From NCBI RefSeq assembly GCF_020535405.1, contig NZ_CP085036.1, forward strand, positions 1,860,001 through 1,924,000: a stretch of 64,000 nt of DNA. Direction: 5' to 3'. Positions 55,728 to 63,887 of this stretch are shown piece after piece. Source of the DNA: Antiquaquibacter oligotrophicus. GTDB taxonomy: Bacteria > Actinomycetota > Actinomycetes > Actinomycetales > Microbacteriaceae. Under the pieces are notes generated by a model that saw only the letters and a program-made list of their open reading frames with translations, had not been told where the DNA came from and did no database searches. Numbering within the stretch: position 1 is the stretch's first letter; the number at the start of each line of letters is the position of its first letter. The position numbers and the translations under genes were made by a program.

Positions 55728-57220
55728 GCCGTCACCCGACCAACCTTCTCGGTCTTGTCCCAGCGCGCTTCCGCCCGCCGTGCTTGCTTGATATACGAGT
55801 CGACGGTCACCGCGCACAGAATCGGTCCGTAGCCGATGATGTAGGTGAGCAGCGGCGTGAGTACCTTGCCGGCTTTTGTGCCGTCGATGAGTTTGATGAG
55901 CCACGCGAAGATCATGGAGATGGAGATCCAGCTGTAGGCGAAGATCGTCCAGCCGAGTACGATTCCTTCGCTCGCAGTGACACCGAGCGCCGCGGGCAAG
56001 AGGTCTTCGAAGAGGCCGGGGAAAAATGCGGTGATCATAACGAGCATCGAGAGGATCCCCGGGAAGAGGATCGCCTCGAGCCACGCTTGTCGCGCGATCA
56101 TCCGGTCGAGCTGCAACGCGAGCACGATCGAGTAGAAGTATGTCGCGGTGGCGAGGCCCCACAGGCCCTGGAAAGCGACGACCGCGAGGTTGCTGCCGAG
56201 CGCGAGCAAGCCGAGCAAGCCGACCGATGACGCCACCATGATCGCGGGCAGCAGGAAGATGCTGAACCACGCGAGTCCGAAGGCGAGCGTCCCGAGGTCG
56301 TGGCCGCGTCGCGGGTGGAACCAGACTCTGCGGTACCGCGCCGTGACCTGGAGGTTTCCGCGCGCCCAGCGCAGCCTCTGTTTCCATAGCGCGGTGACGC
56401 TTCCCGGCTCTTCAGCGAGCACGATGGCGTACGGATCGAAGACGACCCGTCGCCCGCTCAGTTGGGTTTCGAATGTCATGACGGTGTCCTCGGCGAGGCT
56501 CGTCGTGTCGATGCGTCCGCCGAGTTCTTCGAGATTCGTGCGCGAGTGGAGTTGGGCGCCTCCGGCCAAACACGCCTGAGCACCGAAGACGTTCTGCGCG
56601 CGTCGGGCGGCGGCTTGGGCGAGCACGTACTCGATTCCGATGAAACGCATGAGGTAGTTCTTGTGCGGGCTTCCCTCGCGGATGTACGCGCTCACTGCGC
56701 CGATCTCCGGGTCGGCGAGATGTCGCGTCATTTTGCGGAGCGAGTCCGGGAGAAAGATCACGTCGGCGTCCGTGATGAGGAGGGCCTGCATCCAGTCGTC
56801 GCCAAGGATGATGCGCAGCCCGTGGTTGATGGTGTGCGCCTTGCCCTGACCGCCGTTCTCCCTGCGCAGATGGAACACGCGGCCGGGGTACCTCGCGGCG
56901 CGGTCGAGCACAACGTCGGGCGTCTGATCCGTGCTCGCATCGTCGACGACGTAGATGCGAAGCGCCCATTCCGGGTAGTCGATCGCGAGGAGGCGGTCGA
57001 TGGTCGCGCCGATGACCGCACCCTCGTTCCAGGCGGGAATGACGACGGCGACTCGCGGGAGGTAGGGGGCGGCCTTGCGGTAGTGATTTCGCACGGCGTG
57101 GAAGGGGATGGCGATGAAGAGCACGAGTGTCGTGACGATCGGGACAGCCCCTGTCGCCACCAGCGCGACGAGAAACCACTCGAGCACCGACGCACCGATT
57201 CCGAGCCACTCGTCGGTCAT
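55724..57220 (-). CDS. Processive GT2 family glycosyltransferase (PgaC/BcsA-like)
   Basis: 498 residues, integral membrane. N-terminal helices (about 10-35), GT2 catalytic domain with VVIPAWNEG, IYVVDDASTDQ, ITDADV (DxD), LAEDTVMTF (catalytic Asp) and QRLRWARGN (the QxxRW motif of processive synthases), then about five C-terminal helices that form the export channel. The closest recognisable layout is poly-N-acetylglucosamine synthase or hyaluronan/cellulose synthase. Likely polymerises a beta-linked sugar across the membrane. The ATG at 57220 overlaps the PHP gene stop by 4 bases. Polymer identity cannot be read. Confidence 0.93.
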   Translation of the reverse strand: MTDEWLGIGASVLEWFLVALVATGAVPIVTTLVLFIAIPFHAVRNHYRKAAPYLPRVAVVIPAWNEGAVIGATIDRLLAIDYPEWALRIYVVDDASTDQTPDVVLDRAARYPGRVFHLRRENGGQGKAHTINHGLRIILGDDWMQALLITDADVIFLPDSLRKMTRHLADPEIGAVSAYIREGSPHKNYLMRFIGIEYVLAQAAARRAQNVFGAQACLAGGAQLHSRTNLEELGGRIDTTSLAEDTVMTFETQLSGRRVVFDPYAIVLAEEPGSVTALWKQRLRWARGNLQVTARYRRVWFHPRRGHDLGTLAFGLAWFSIFLLPAIMVASSVGLLGLLALGSNLAVVAFQGLWGLATATYFYSIVLALQLDRMIARQAWLEAILFPGILSMLVMITAFFPGLFEDLLPAALGVTASEGIVLGWTIFAYSWISISMIFAWLIKLIDGTKAGKVLTPLLTYIIGYGPILCAVTVDSYIKQARRAEARWDKTEKVGRVTA

Positions 57221-57954
57221 GCGCTCGCCTCGGCGAGAATGCGGCCGACGCTCTCGTAGCGTCCAACGTCCTCGGCGACGTGGGAGTCGGTGGATGCCAC
57301 GATCCGCACGCCGTGGGCAAGCGCTGCCCGCACGGCACGTGGCCCCGGGCACGCCCATTTCTCGTTGACCTCGACGATCGTTCCGGAGTCCGCGGCCGCT
57401 GCCGCCCACCGCTCGAGGTGCTCGTCGGTGAGGTCGTCCTCGTCGAGCCCGACCTTGGGCAGGATCGAAAACCAGTGAGCGAGTTGCAGGTCGCGCCGTG
57501 TGTGGTCGAACGAGGTCATGGCTAGTACGGATGCGTCGATGACCATGTCGAGCGCGGTCGCCGCCTCGAGGCCCGACGCGAGTCGCTCGCGGGTCTGCGA
57601 CGGGCTCCACGGGCCATCGCTCCCGGGGAACTGGTGGTCGGCGAGCACGAGTCCGTCGATTCCGTCGAGACCATCGGGCGCATCGATGTCACCGGCAACA
57701 CTCAGCAGTTTCGCTTCGACCCCGGTGAGCACGGTGAGGCCCGGCTCTGTGCTCTCCGCCCTGGCCGCTCGCACGAACTCTGCGACCCACGGTGTGTCCC
57801 GGCGAACGTGCTCGGTGAGTCGAATCCTCTCTAGTCCACGGGCGGCCGCGGCGTCGAGGTTCTCGCGCAGACTGCTGCGTGCGTCATCCGAAAACGTGGA
57901 ATGCACGTGATGATCGCCGCGCAGAATCGCGGCGGTCAGGTCGCTGTCGGTCAT
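57217..57954 (-). CDS. PHP domain phosphoesterase/hydrolase
   Basis: 245 residues. Metal-site motifs of the polymerase-and-histidinol-phosphatase fold: DHHVHSTFSDDA (HxH), IRLTEHVRRDTPW, a VLTGVEAKLL strand, VLADHQFPG, VEVNEKW and ASTDSHVAEDVG. So it is probably a metal-dependent phosphatase or amidohydrolase in the cytoplasm. ATG at 57954. Overlaps the ATP-grasp gene and the glycosyltransferase gene by 4 bases each, second to third place in the operon. Substrate unknown; a sugar-phosphate intermediate is a reasonable guess. Confidence 0.9.
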   Translation of the reverse strand: MTDSDLTAAILRGDHHVHSTFSDDARSSLRENLDAAAARGLERIRLTEHVRRDTPWVAEFVRAARAESTEPGLTVLTGVEAKLLSVAGDIDAPDGLDGIDGLVLADHQFPGSDGPWSPSQTRERLASGLEAATALDMVIDASVLAMTSFDHTRRDLQLAHWFSILPKVGLDEDDLTDEHLERWAAAAADSGTIVEVNEKWACPGPRAVRAALAHGVRIVASTDSHVAEDVGRYESVGRILAEASA

Positions 57955-58943
57955 CCGTCCTCCGCGCCGTGGGCGGCGTGGTCGGAGTGGAGTACCTCGG
58001 CTGGATCGACAACGATGTCCTCGAGGAAGCGCACGGTCGCGAGTTCCCGGATGACGATGTCGTCGGGTGCCGGCAACGGGCGGCCGAGAGCGAGATCGAG
58101 AGCGAACGATGGCAGGTCGACTCCCGCAGCGATGGTGAGCGGAAGCGCACCAGGGAAGCGCGGGTTCACCTCGAGCAGGGCCGGTCTCCCTGAGGCTTCG
58201 CGGCGCAACTGGATGTTGGCGACTCCGTCGAGACCGATTGCCGCGGCCACGAGGGCGGCCTGCTCCTGCAGTTCCGGGTCGAGCACCGTTTGGCCCGCGA
58301 TGGAGACCCCGGAGTCGACGCGGGTGCGGGTGCGCGGCACGGCGGCGATAACGGCTCCGGCGACGGCGATGACGTCGACGGAGTACTCCTCGCCGGGCAG
58401 ATTCGCCTGGATGATGATCGAGTCGTCGTGGGCCATGGCCTCGAGTTCTGCCCGGTCGGCGATCAGTCGCACGCCGCGACTTCCCGCCCCGCGTCGCGGT
58501 TTGACGATGACCGGGAACTCCCAGTCTCTCGACACACCTTCCGCCGTGAGCGGCTCCGTCTCCGGCACACGAGCGGTGTTCGCGCATGCGCGCGCGAGCG
58601 CGAGCTTGTCGAGGCACGTCTGGATCGTCTCGAGGGACGGGGCCGCGAGGGTAGCTGGCGCGAGTTCGGCTCGACGGGCGGCGAGCGGCGGCAGCTCCAC
58701 ATCGACCGTCGAGAAGACGACGTCGATGGCGTCGTCGCGCACGATCGAGAGCACACCGTCGACAAAGTCATCAGCGGCGCCGGGTTGCACGATGCGGCGT
58801 CGGTGCGGGGGAACGAGGTAAAGGCCCGCGGCCCAGCCGTCCATGTCGGCAGCGAGGACTTCCACTCCGCCGCGGCTCATGAGCGAGCGGATGACGGCGA
58901 CACCCGCCGCGCCTCCCGCTCCCGTTACGAGAACTCGAGTCAT
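57951..58943 (-). CDS. ATP-grasp domain ligase
   Basis: 330 residues. N-terminal Rossmann-like domain (MTRVLVTGAGGAAGVAVIRSL), middle ATP-grasp with IVKPRRGAGSRGVRLI, IIQANLPGEEYSVDVI, and the metal-binding C-terminal part LLEVNPRFPGALPLTI. Similar to carbamoyl-phosphate-synthase-like and PylC/D-Ala ligase-like enzymes that join a carboxylate to an amine or thiol through an acyl-phosphate. Overlaps both neighbours by 4 bases. In this operon it may attach an amino acid or other acid to an aminosugar freed by the deacetylase; that is inference. Confidence 0.91.
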   Translation of the reverse strand: MTRVLVTGAGGAAGVAVIRSLMSRGGVEVLAADMDGWAAGLYLVPPHRRRIVQPGAADDFVDGVLSIVRDDAIDVVFSTVDVELPPLAARRAELAPATLAAPSLETIQTCLDKLALARACANTARVPETEPLTAEGVSRDWEFPVIVKPRRGAGSRGVRLIADRAELEAMAHDDSIIIQANLPGEEYSVDVIAVAGAVIAAVPRTRTRVDSGVSIAGQTVLDPELQEQAALVAAAIGLDGVANIQLRREASGRPALLEVNPRFPGALPLTIAAGVDLPSFALDLALGRPLPAPDDIVIRELATVRFLEDIVVDPAEVLHSDHAAHGAEDG

Positions 58944-59980
58944 GCGTTGGCCACTCTTCTGCGTGCGGGGGTGGACAGATCAGAGGTCTCGCGAATCACC
59001 TCGAGTGGTTCGACGAGTCGCCCGCCCCCGTACCGTGACCAATATCGCGCCGTGGCGAGCACAAAATCGGGCTCGAGGTATGCGCGTATCTCTGCTTGCG
59101 AGGCGAAGCACGCGAGAAGGTCGAGTTTGCTGTCGGAGAACCCATCGATGGAGACGAATCGAGTGGGGCGGAAGTCGACGGTCGCGGAGGGGCTCTGATA
59201 GCAGGCGACCGTGTCGATGGTCCTCGTCGCGACGATGGAGGCCTCGTGTACTGCCCGGTGGTCCTGGTGCCGGTCGTGGGAGGTGTGGGTGTAAACGGTT
59301 GTGGGGTTGACCTCGTTCACCACTCGCTCGATGGCCTTGACCGTGGGGCCTGCGCTCGTGATCTCCGTGTCGGTGAAGTCCTCGAGGAACAGCCGCGCGC
59401 CGAGGAGTTCTGCCGCGCGAAGGGATTCCGCCTGGCGGTTGTCGGCTGATCCACCTTGGGCGCCGCGCGACAGGGTGAGGATGACAACGGAGTCGCCAGC
59501 GGCGCGATGGGAGGAGAGGATGCCCCCAACGCCAATCTCGACATCGTCGGGGTGAGCTCCGATCGCCAGGACGGTCTGGTGCGGGACGGAATCCGTCATC
59601 GCGCGGCCGGTCCGTGCCAACCTCAGCACCGTCTCGACGAGGGCTGTCGAGTTAATCGGTTTGGTCAGGAACTCGTCGGCTCGAGCCCGCAGCGCACCGA
59701 CGGCGTACTCCACGGAAACGTGCGCCGTGACAACCACAACGGGGACGTCGGGTCGGATCTCGTTGAGTTTGCCCATGAACTCGAGCCCGGTCATCCCGGG
59801 CATCTCGATATCGGTGACCACGACGTGCGGCACAAACGCTTCGACGGCAGCGAGGGCCGCGAAGGCATCGCCAGCGGTGCGCACGACGAAGGGACCGCGG
59901 CGCTCGAGCACGGTGCTCACATACAGCGCGACATCCGGGTCGTCGTCGACCACGAGTACTCGATAGGTGTTGTCAGTCAT
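58940..59980 (-). CDS. Response-regulator receiver fused to PIG-L (LmbE-type) deacetylase
   Basis: 346 residues. Residues 1-125 are a complete receiver: acidic VVDDDPD, phospho-Asp57 in VVVTDIEMPG, Thr85, and Lys107 in EFLTKP. After a short linker (about 126-135) a PIG-L/LmbE zinc deacetylase fills residues 136-346, with the AHPDD motif (142-146), GGSADNRQAESLRAA, and the second zinc motif HTSHDRHQDHRAVHEA. Such deacetylases remove acetyl groups from N-acetylglucosamine conjugates. The fusion implies that phosphorylation controls deacetylation. ATG at 59980 with GGGAGG 4 bases upstream. First gene of the seven-gene operon. Internal Met128 has no ribosome site, arguing against two separate proteins. 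Confidence 0.92.
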   Translation of the reverse strand: MTDNTYRVLVVDDDPDVALYVSTVLERRGPFVVRTAGDAFAALAAVEAFVPHVVVTDIEMPGMTGLEFMGKLNEIRPDVPVVVVTAHVSVEYAVGALRARADEFLTKPINSTALVETVLRLARTGRAMTDSVPHQTVLAIGAHPDDVEIGVGGILSSHRAAGDSVVILTLSRGAQGGSADNRQAESLRAAELLGARLFLEDFTDTEITSAGPTVKAIERVVNEVNPTTVYTHTSHDRHQDHRAVHEASIVATRTIDTVACYQSPSATVDFRPTRFVSIDGFSDSKLDLLACFASQAEIRAYLEPDFVLATARYWSRYGGGRLVEPLEVIRETSDLSTPARRRVANA

Positions 59981-60004
59981 GCAGCCTCCCCCAGCCACGG
60001 TGCA

Positions 60005-60010
60005 ACTCTA
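60005..60010 (-). promoter_or_regulatory. Likely -10 box TAGAGT of the seven-gene operon
   Basis: Read on the minus strand, about 25 bases before the ATG. The -35 is weak. Further upstream lie the 60105 and 60124 palindromes, which could influence this promoter as well as the divergent importer. Confidence 0.4.
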
Positions 60011-60104
60011 AAGCTCAGCGCCCCTCGCGCCCTAGCGGCGCTCTACCCCGCGTTCCGGTGCCACCTGCCGTTCACGAGCCGGGATCACCTGTGCTCAGCG
60101 AGAA

Positions 60105-60118
60105 TGCAAGCGCTTGCA
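60105..60118. promoter_or_regulatory. LacI-family operator 1, TGCAAGCGCTTGCA
   Basis: Perfect palindrome identical to the site at the GH13 gene (12658). It lies 99 bases (centre to centre) upstream of operator 2, a distance suited to DNA looping. Confidence 0.8.
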
Positions 60119-60123
60119 TAGGC

Positions 60124-60137
60124 GGAGAGCGCTCCCA
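60124..60137. promoter_or_regulatory. CebR-like half-degenerate box
   Basis: GGAGAGCGCTCCCA matches 12 of 14 positions of the CebR-type palindrome TGGGAGCGCTCCCA. A related box is at 8953. Confidence 0.35.
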
Positions 60138-60203
60138 TATGTTCACGACCCCGGCAAAATACCCACTAACGGGGGCAGAGCATGACATTTCGGAAACGGT
60201 TGT

Positions 60204-60217
60204 GCCAAGCGCTTGCA
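60204..60217. promoter_or_regulatory. LacI-family operator 2 over the importer -35
   Basis: Core CAAGCGCTTG flanked by TGTGC / CACA; slightly imperfect relative to operator 1. It overlaps the -35 TTGCAC, so bound repressor would block RNA polymerase. Confidence 0.75.
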
Positions 60218-60241
60218 CAGTTTCGCTTCCTCCTTTAGCGT
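60213..60241 (+). promoter_or_regulatory. Promoter of the sugar ABC importer
   Basis: -35 TTGCAC (60213-60218), 17-base spacer, -10 TAGCGT (60236-60241). Same design as the GH13 promoter: the right half of the operator supplies the -35. Confidence 0.6.
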
Positions 60242-60334
60242 GTGTTGCGGAACGGCCGACCGCTCCGGCGGGGCCGAACCGGCCATCACCCGGGTGTCCT
60301 GCCCGGCTAGAAGCCTCAATGAGGAGGAGGAACA

Positions 60335-61678
60335 ATGAGTTCTACCTTGCACCGACGCTGGATCCTTCCAGCAGCAGCAGCATCCTTCGCGCTCGTTCTC
60401 GCCGGTTGCGCCGGCGGCGGGTCCGGTCCATCGGCTGACGTGGACTGCGCCGACTACGAGCAGTACGGCACATTCGAGAACGAGTCGGTCGAGATCTACG
60501 CGACCATCATCGATGTCGAAGCCGACCAGATCGTCGAGAGTTGGGCCGATTTCGAGGCGTGCACCGGCATCACCATCGACTACGTGGGAACGCAAGAAGC
60601 CGAGACGCAGATCAACGTGCGTGCCGCGGCGGGCGACGCTCCCGACATCATGATCGTGCCGCAGCCGGGTCTCCTCCAGCGCCTCATCGCCGACGGATAC
60701 GTCGTGCCGGCCGCGCAGTCCGTCGAGGACAACGTCGACGAGTTCTGGTCCGAGAGCTGGAAGGGCTACGGCACGGTCGACGGCACCTTCTACGCCGCTC
60801 CCCTCATGGCGAGCGTCAAGGGCTGGGTCTGGTACTCGCCGGCCGACTTCGAGGCCAACGGCTACGAGGTTCCCGAGACGTGGGACGACCTGATGGCTCT
60901 CACCGAGGACATGGCAGCCAACAACACCGCCACCTACAAGCCGTGGTGTGTTGGATTCGGCTCCGGTGACGCGACCGGGTGGCCGGGAACGGACTGGATC
61001 GAGGACCTCGTGCTCCGCACGGCGGGCCCCGAGGCCTACGACCAGTGGGTCGCCGGTGAGCTCAAGTTCGATTCGCCCGAGATTCGCGAGGCCTTCGACC
61101 TGGCCGGGGAGATCCTCCTCAACCCCGACTACGTCAACGGTGGCTTCGGTGGAGTCGACTCGATCGTCTCGACGACCTTCAACGACGGTGGCCTGCCCAT
61201 CCTCGACGGCAACTGCTCGCTCCACCACCAGGCCTCGTTCTACGAGGCGCAGTGGCCCGAGGGTACGGTTGTGGCACCCGACGGTGACGTCTGGGCCTTC
61301 ATCACCCCGAAGATGAGCGCCGACGACCCCGAGTCCGTCACCGGTGGTGGCGAGTTCGTGGCCGCGTTCACCGAGTCGGACGCCGTGACGGCAGTCCAGA
61401 CCTACCTCTCGAGCGACACCTGGGCCAACAACCGCGTTGCCCTCGGTGGCGTGATCTCGGCCAACAAGGGCCTCGACCCGGAGCTCGCAGGTTCTGAGCT
61501 CGGCAAGGCATCCATCGAGATCCTCCAGGGTGAGGACACGGTCTTCCGCTTCGACGGTTCCGACCTCATGCCGGCCGCTGTCGGCACGAGTTCGTTCTGG
61601 ACCGGAATGGTCGACTGGATCGTGGGAACACGCAACACCGATGAGGTGCTGACCTTCATCGACAGCACCTACCCCTAA
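60335..61678 (+). CDS. Sugar ABC transporter substrate-binding lipoprotein (alpha-glucoside type, AglE-like)
   Basis: 447 residues. Lipoprotein signal with lipobox LVLAGC (Cys25), then a family 1 solute-binding protein (SBP_bac_1): VEIYATIIDVEADQIVESWADFEACTGI, AGDAPDIMIVPQPG, YGTVDGTFYAAPLM, and a Trp-rich binding cleft (GTDWIEDLVLR, WPEGTVVAPDGDVWAF). Length and motifs match the AglE group of alpha-glucoside importers. Strong GAGGAGG site before the ATG. Sits outside the membrane tethered by lipid. Controlled by two LacI-type operators shared with the GH13 gene. Confidence 0.93.
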   Translation: MSSTLHRRWILPAAAASFALVLAGCAGGGSGPSADVDCADYEQYGTFENESVEIYATIIDVEADQIVESWADFEACTGITIDYVGTQEAETQINVRAAAGDAPDIMIVPQPGLLQRLIADGYVVPAAQSVEDNVDEFWSESWKGYGTVDGTFYAAPLMASVKGWVWYSPADFEANGYEVPETWDDLMALTEDMAANNTATYKPWCVGFGSGDATGWPGTDWIEDLVLRTAGPEAYDQWVAGELKFDSPEIREAFDLAGEILLNPDYVNGGFGGVDSIVSTTFNDGGLPILDGNCSLHHQASFYEAQWPEGTVVAPDGDVWAFITPKMSADDPESVTGGGEFVAAFTESDAVTAVQTYLSSDTWANNRVALGGVISANKGLDPELAGSELGKASIEILQGEDTVFRFDGSDLMPAAVGTSSFWTGMVDWIVGTRNTDEVLTFIDSTYP

Positions 61679-61698
61679 CCCATCCGCATCGCCAGGGA

Positions 61699-61733
61699 GC
61701 TGGCCCATCGGGTTCCTTGCCCGGTGGGCCAGC
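61699..61733 (+). other. Intercistronic hairpin in the importer operon
   Basis: GCTGGCCCATCGGG / CCCGGTGGGCCAGC stem 20 bases after the binding-protein gene. Such hairpins usually protect or attenuate so that the binding protein is made in excess over the permeases. Confidence 0.75.
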
Positions 61734-61772
61734 CCTCGATAGTCTTCGCTTTCAAACCAATGGAGGTTTGCT

Positions 61773-62798
61773 ATGACGATGTCGTCCCCGCTCGATGCGG
61801 TGTCGCTCCCGATGGCCGCGCGCGGTGACTTTTGGGGCGGTCTCTGGGAAAAGTTCGGCATCCTGATCATCGGCCTCGCGGCGTTCGCCGCCGTGATCGG
61901 CCTCATTCTTTTCCTCGTCGATAAGGCGCCAAAGCGCGGGAGGGATGTCCTGCAGCTCGTGGCCTTCGTCGCCCCGGCTCTCATCCTCCTCGGCGTCGGC
62001 CTCATCTACCCCGCGGTCAGGACCGCGTATCTCGCGTTCACCAATCGCACGGGTGAGTTCATCGGTCTCGACAACTTCGTCTGGATGTTCACCCAGCCGC
62101 AGATCATCACCACCCTCATCAACACCCTCGTGTGGGTTGCCCTCGTCCCGACGCTGTCGACGGCCATTGGCCTCGCCTACGCCGTCTTCATCGACAGGTC
62201 ACGAGGCGAGAAGGTGCTCAAGGCGCTCGTGTTTATGCCGATGGCGATCTCGTTCGTCGGTGCCGGCATCATTTGGCGCTTCGTCTACGAGTACCGTGCC
62301 GAGGGCTTCGAGCAGATCGGAATCCTCAACCAGATCATCGTGTGGGTGGGCGGTGAGCCGCAGCAGTTCCTCATCAACTCGCCGTGGAACACGCTCTTCC
62401 TCATCATCGTCATGATCTGGATCCAGACCGGTTTCGCCATGGTGCTGCTCTCGGCAGCAATCAAGGGTGTTCCGACGGAGATCATCGAGGCCTCTCGCCT
62501 CGATGGGGCCAACGGCTGGCAGCAGTTCGTGAACGTCACGATCCCGGGCATCCGCCCCACCCTCGTGGTGGTCGTCACGACCATCTCCATTGCCACCCTC
62601 AAGGTCTTCGACATCGTCCGAACCATGACGGGCGGCAACTACGACACGAGCGTCATCGCCAATGAGATGTACACCCAAGCGTTCAACCGCGGCGAGTACG
62701 GGCAGGGTTCCGCTCTCGCGCTCGTGCTGTTCATCATGGTGCTGCCGATCGTCATCTACAACGTGAGAGTCATGCGCAAGCAGAGGGAGATCCGATGA
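61773..62798 (+). CDS. Sugar ABC transporter permease (AglF-like)
   Basis: 341 residues, about eight transmembrane helices, of the CUT1 MalF-type. An extra N-terminal helix (about 25-50) precedes the usual six. The EAA loop reads EIIEASRLDGANGWQQFVNVTIPGIRP, the contact site for the ATPase. AATGGAGG is 9 bases before the ATG. Overlaps the second permease by 4 bases. No ATP-binding protein gene follows, so a shared MsiK-type ATPase encoded elsewhere is expected, as usual in actinobacteria. Confidence 0.94.
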   Translation: MTMSSPLDAVSLPMAARGDFWGGLWEKFGILIIGLAAFAAVIGLILFLVDKAPKRGRDVLQLVAFVAPALILLGVGLIYPAVRTAYLAFTNRTGEFIGLDNFVWMFTQPQIITTLINTLVWVALVPTLSTAIGLAYAVFIDRSRGEKVLKALVFMPMAISFVGAGIIWRFVYEYRAEGFEQIGILNQIIVWVGGEPQQFLINSPWNTLFLIIVMIWIQTGFAMVLLSAAIKGVPTEIIEASRLDGANGWQQFVNVTIPGIRPTLVVVVTTISIATLKVFDIVRTMTGGNYDTSVIANEMYTQAFNRGEYGQGSALALVLFIMVLPIVIYNVRVMRKQREIR

Positions 62799-63733
62799 GC
62801 TACGCCAATGCAGAGGCCGTCGCGGAGCTCGACGAGCCCATCGGTCAAAAGGGTCAGCCCCAGAGCAAGGCGAGTCGTGTCAAGCAGCGACTGACGTCGC
62901 GGTGGGCCACCGCCGCGGCGATCGTCATCGCCTTCATCTGGACCATCCCCACGTTCGGACTCTTCGTCTCGTCGTTCCGTCCGGCGGATGACATCCGCAG
63001 CAGCGGCTGGTGGACGATCTTCACCAACCCCGCCTTCACCCTCGAGAACTACGGCGATGTGCTGTTCACCTCGGGTGCGTCGTCGGCCAACCTTGGTTCA
63101 TACTTCATCAACTCGCTCGTCGTCGCGATCCCCGCGACCCTGTTCCCGATCGCGCTGGCAACGATGGCCGCCTACGCGTTCGCCTGGATCAAGTTCAAGG
63201 GGAGCGCGGCGATCTTTGTGCTCATCTTCGCGCTGCAGATCGTGCCGCTGCAGATGGCACTCATCCCGCTCCTGCAGATCTTCTCGCAGGTGCTCGGCAT
63301 CTCGGGCAGCTTCCCGGCCGTATGGATAGCGCACACGATCTTCGGTCTGCCGTTGTGTATCTTCCTGCTGCACAACTTCATCGCCGAGATACCCTCCGAG
63401 GTGATCGAGGCCGCGAAGATGGATGGCGCGAGCAACACCCAGGTGTTCTTCCGCATCATCATCCCGCTCGCCACACCCGCGATCGCGAGCATCGCGATCT
63501 TCCAGTTCCTCTGGGTCTGGAACGACCTGCTCGTGGCCCTCGTGTTCTCGGGCGGCACGGTCGATGTCGCGCCGCTCACGCAGCGACTCGCGGAACTCGT
63601 CGGCAACTTCGGCCGTAACCAGGAACGCCTTCCTGCCGCGGCATTCATCTCACTCATCATCCCGTTGATCGTCTTCTTCGGGCTGCAGAGGTACTTCGTG
63701 CGAGGACTGCTGGCAGGCTCCACGAAGGGCTGA
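62795..63733 (+). CDS. Sugar ABC transporter permease (AglG-like)
   Basis: 312 residues, six transmembrane helices, MalG-type. EAA loop EVIEAAKMDGASNTQVFFRIIIPLATPAI. Starts MSYANAEAVAELDEPIG with a polar cytoplasmic stretch of about 38 residues. Forms the heterodimeric channel with the previous permease. Its terminal GLQRYFVRGLLAGSTKG is the family's usual tail. Followed by a strong terminator. Confidence 0.94.
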   Translation: MSYANAEAVAELDEPIGQKGQPQSKASRVKQRLTSRWATAAAIVIAFIWTIPTFGLFVSSFRPADDIRSSGWWTIFTNPAFTLENYGDVLFTSGASSANLGSYFINSLVVAIPATLFPIALATMAAYAFAWIKFKGSAAIFVLIFALQIVPLQMALIPLLQIFSQVLGISGSFPAVWIAHTIFGLPLCIFLLHNFIAEIPSEVIEAAKMDGASNTQVFFRIIIPLATPAIASIAIFQFLWVWNDLLVALVFSGGTVDVAPLTQRLAELVGNFGRNQERLPAAAFISLIIPLIVFFGLQRYFVRGLLAGSTKG

Positions 63734-63759
63734 GACTGAGGGACGGGGCACTTCCCTCG

Positions 63760-63798
63760 CGCCGGCGTCGACTACCCCAGGTCGGCGCCGGCGTTTTT
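63760..63798 (+). terminator. Terminator of the sugar importer operon
   Basis: CGCCGGCGTCGAC / GTCGGCGCCGGCG stem (one G-T pair), 8-base loop, five T. Confidence 0.9.
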
Positions 63799-63887
63799 CC
63801 TGCGCGAGGACCGCGTTCGGTGCTGTCGCTCGCGCCCGTCGGATCGCTAAAGTGAACTCCACACAGCACTGAACCGCACGGAGCGTC

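Larger units (their letters stand above)
59981..60334. promoter_or_regulatory. 354-bp divergent control region, glycan operon and sugar importer
   Basis: No gene supported. From left to right: minus-strand -10 (60005), LacI-type operator 1 (60105), a CebR-like box (60124), LacI-type operator 2 (60204), the importer promoter (60213-60241) and a leader of about 90 bases with several CCGGC/GCCGG pairings before a strong GAGGAGGAGG ribosome site. Confidence 0.65.

Noticed and set aside
58940..59600. Separate PIG-L gene starting at internal Met128 of the fusion
   Set aside because: No ribosome-binding site or stop codon separates the parts, and the short linker continues the receiver's last helix.
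60143..62005. 620-codon minus-strand frame under the sugar importer
   Set aside because: Overlaps the entire binding-protein gene, its promoter and operators; composition is typical of a GC shadow with no family motif.
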